Under the pieces are notes generated by a model. It worked only from the letters and a program-made list of their open reading frames with translations, made no database searches and was not told the DNA's origin. Position numbers and translations under genes: made by a program. This document shows positions 63,699 through 64,000 of a stretch of 64,000 nucleotides of DNA, one piece after another. The stretch comes from Eudromia elegans. Taxonomy: Eukaryota; Chordata; Aves; Tinamiformes; Tinamidae. Each line of letters opens with the position of its first letter. The first letter of the stretch is position 1. The DNA lies in the NCBI GenBank assembly GCA_003342815.1, contig PTEX01000131.1:395640-459639 (forward strand), given 5' to 3'.

Positions 63699-64000
63699 GT
63701 AAGTATATTGAAATTTGAAGCTTTCTCATTGGAAAATACCAAAATAGAGAAAAAGAAAGGAGGAAGACAAGGGCCAGAAAAAAATCTGATATTCTTCATG
63801 AATCAAAATGAAATCTCACCCTTAGTTGTTATTTGACAAGCTCAAAGTTCAGACAAGTTTTGTGCATCCTTTAGAAATGAAATGATTAATAGAAATTTTC
63901 ATGAGAAAAATTCTAATTTACTGGCTAGTCCTATTATTTAAATAATTTTCTGAGTTCCTAGTAAGAGAACTGTATGTTCTTTGGTAAAAAACATGGTACT

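Larger units (their letters stand above)
37650..64000 (+). other. SPOCK3: SPOCK3 intron, 5' portion (phase 1; downstream exon outside window)
   Basis: This intron starts with the strong donor gtgagtgg. The next known coding segment, the start of the EC domain (ACSDLEF-like in human, from memory), is not seen before the window ends. The intron holds CR1 ends (39987-40075 -, 46917-47055 +, about 58975-59164 +), T runs (43726-43742, 51172-51199, 53993-54011, 57532-57546), three T-run/A-run junctions (58132-61103), an 18-bp perfect tandem duplication (50350-50385), GC-richer patches (40540-41320, 54780-55060) and a candidate microexon (63669-63698). The remaining sequence is ordinary AT-rich intron in which I see nothing to annotate. 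Confidence 0.85.

Noticed and set aside
1-64000. tRNA, rRNA, snRNA, CRISPR, bacterial operon or virus-like elements
   Set aside because: No cloverleaf with A/B boxes, no rRNA blocks, no regularly spaced repeats, no long terminal repeats and no capsid, envelope or polymerase-like frames were seen by eye.

Overview
The window looks like bird nuclear DNA lying inside one large gene. Three things point that way. The sequence is AT-rich and almost free of coding sequence. Its few recognisable interspersed repeats are CR1 LINE 3' ends of the avian kind, carrying the 'ttggactagatgacctct...cttccaacc...attctatga' signature. Two clean exons on the + strand encode the Kazal (follistatin-like) domain of testican-3 (SPOCK3), a secreted, calcium-binding extracellular-matrix proteoglycan core protein.

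Layout: 1-21413 is the 3' part of an intron. 21414-21540 is a 127-nt exon (42 codons after a split codon). 21541-37534 is a complete intron of about 16 kb. 37535-37649 is a 115-nt exon (38 codons plus one base). 37650-64000 is the start of the next intron, whose downstream exon is not reached. The two exons read continuously in one frame across a phase-0 intron, which splits the Kazal domain just before its fourth cysteine. The exons encoding the protein's N-terminus (upstream) and its EC/thyroglobulin/acidic tail (downstream) lie outside the window. No other protein-coding gene, RNA gene, CRISPR array or virus-like element was recognised. The many short open frames on both strands look like chance frames in intronic DNA.

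Non-coding content: two CR1 3' ends of one subfamily (about 31.7 kb and 47.0 kb, + strand), an older + strand CR1 end (about 59.1 kb), a probable - strand CR1 end (about 40.0 kb) and a highly diverged - strand CR1 piece (33.4-33.8 kb). There are also simple repeats, small perfect tandem duplications, a few perfect hairpins and a few GC-richer patches that I cannot identify. The most interesting leads are a 30-nt candidate cassette microexon at 63669-63698, which has a consensus donor and keeps the reading phase; a strong acceptor at 56716 followed by 59 in-phase open codons; and a strand asymmetry of long homopolymers (T runs up to 28, A runs no longer than 14 on the gene's sense strand). No clearly new biological system is visible.
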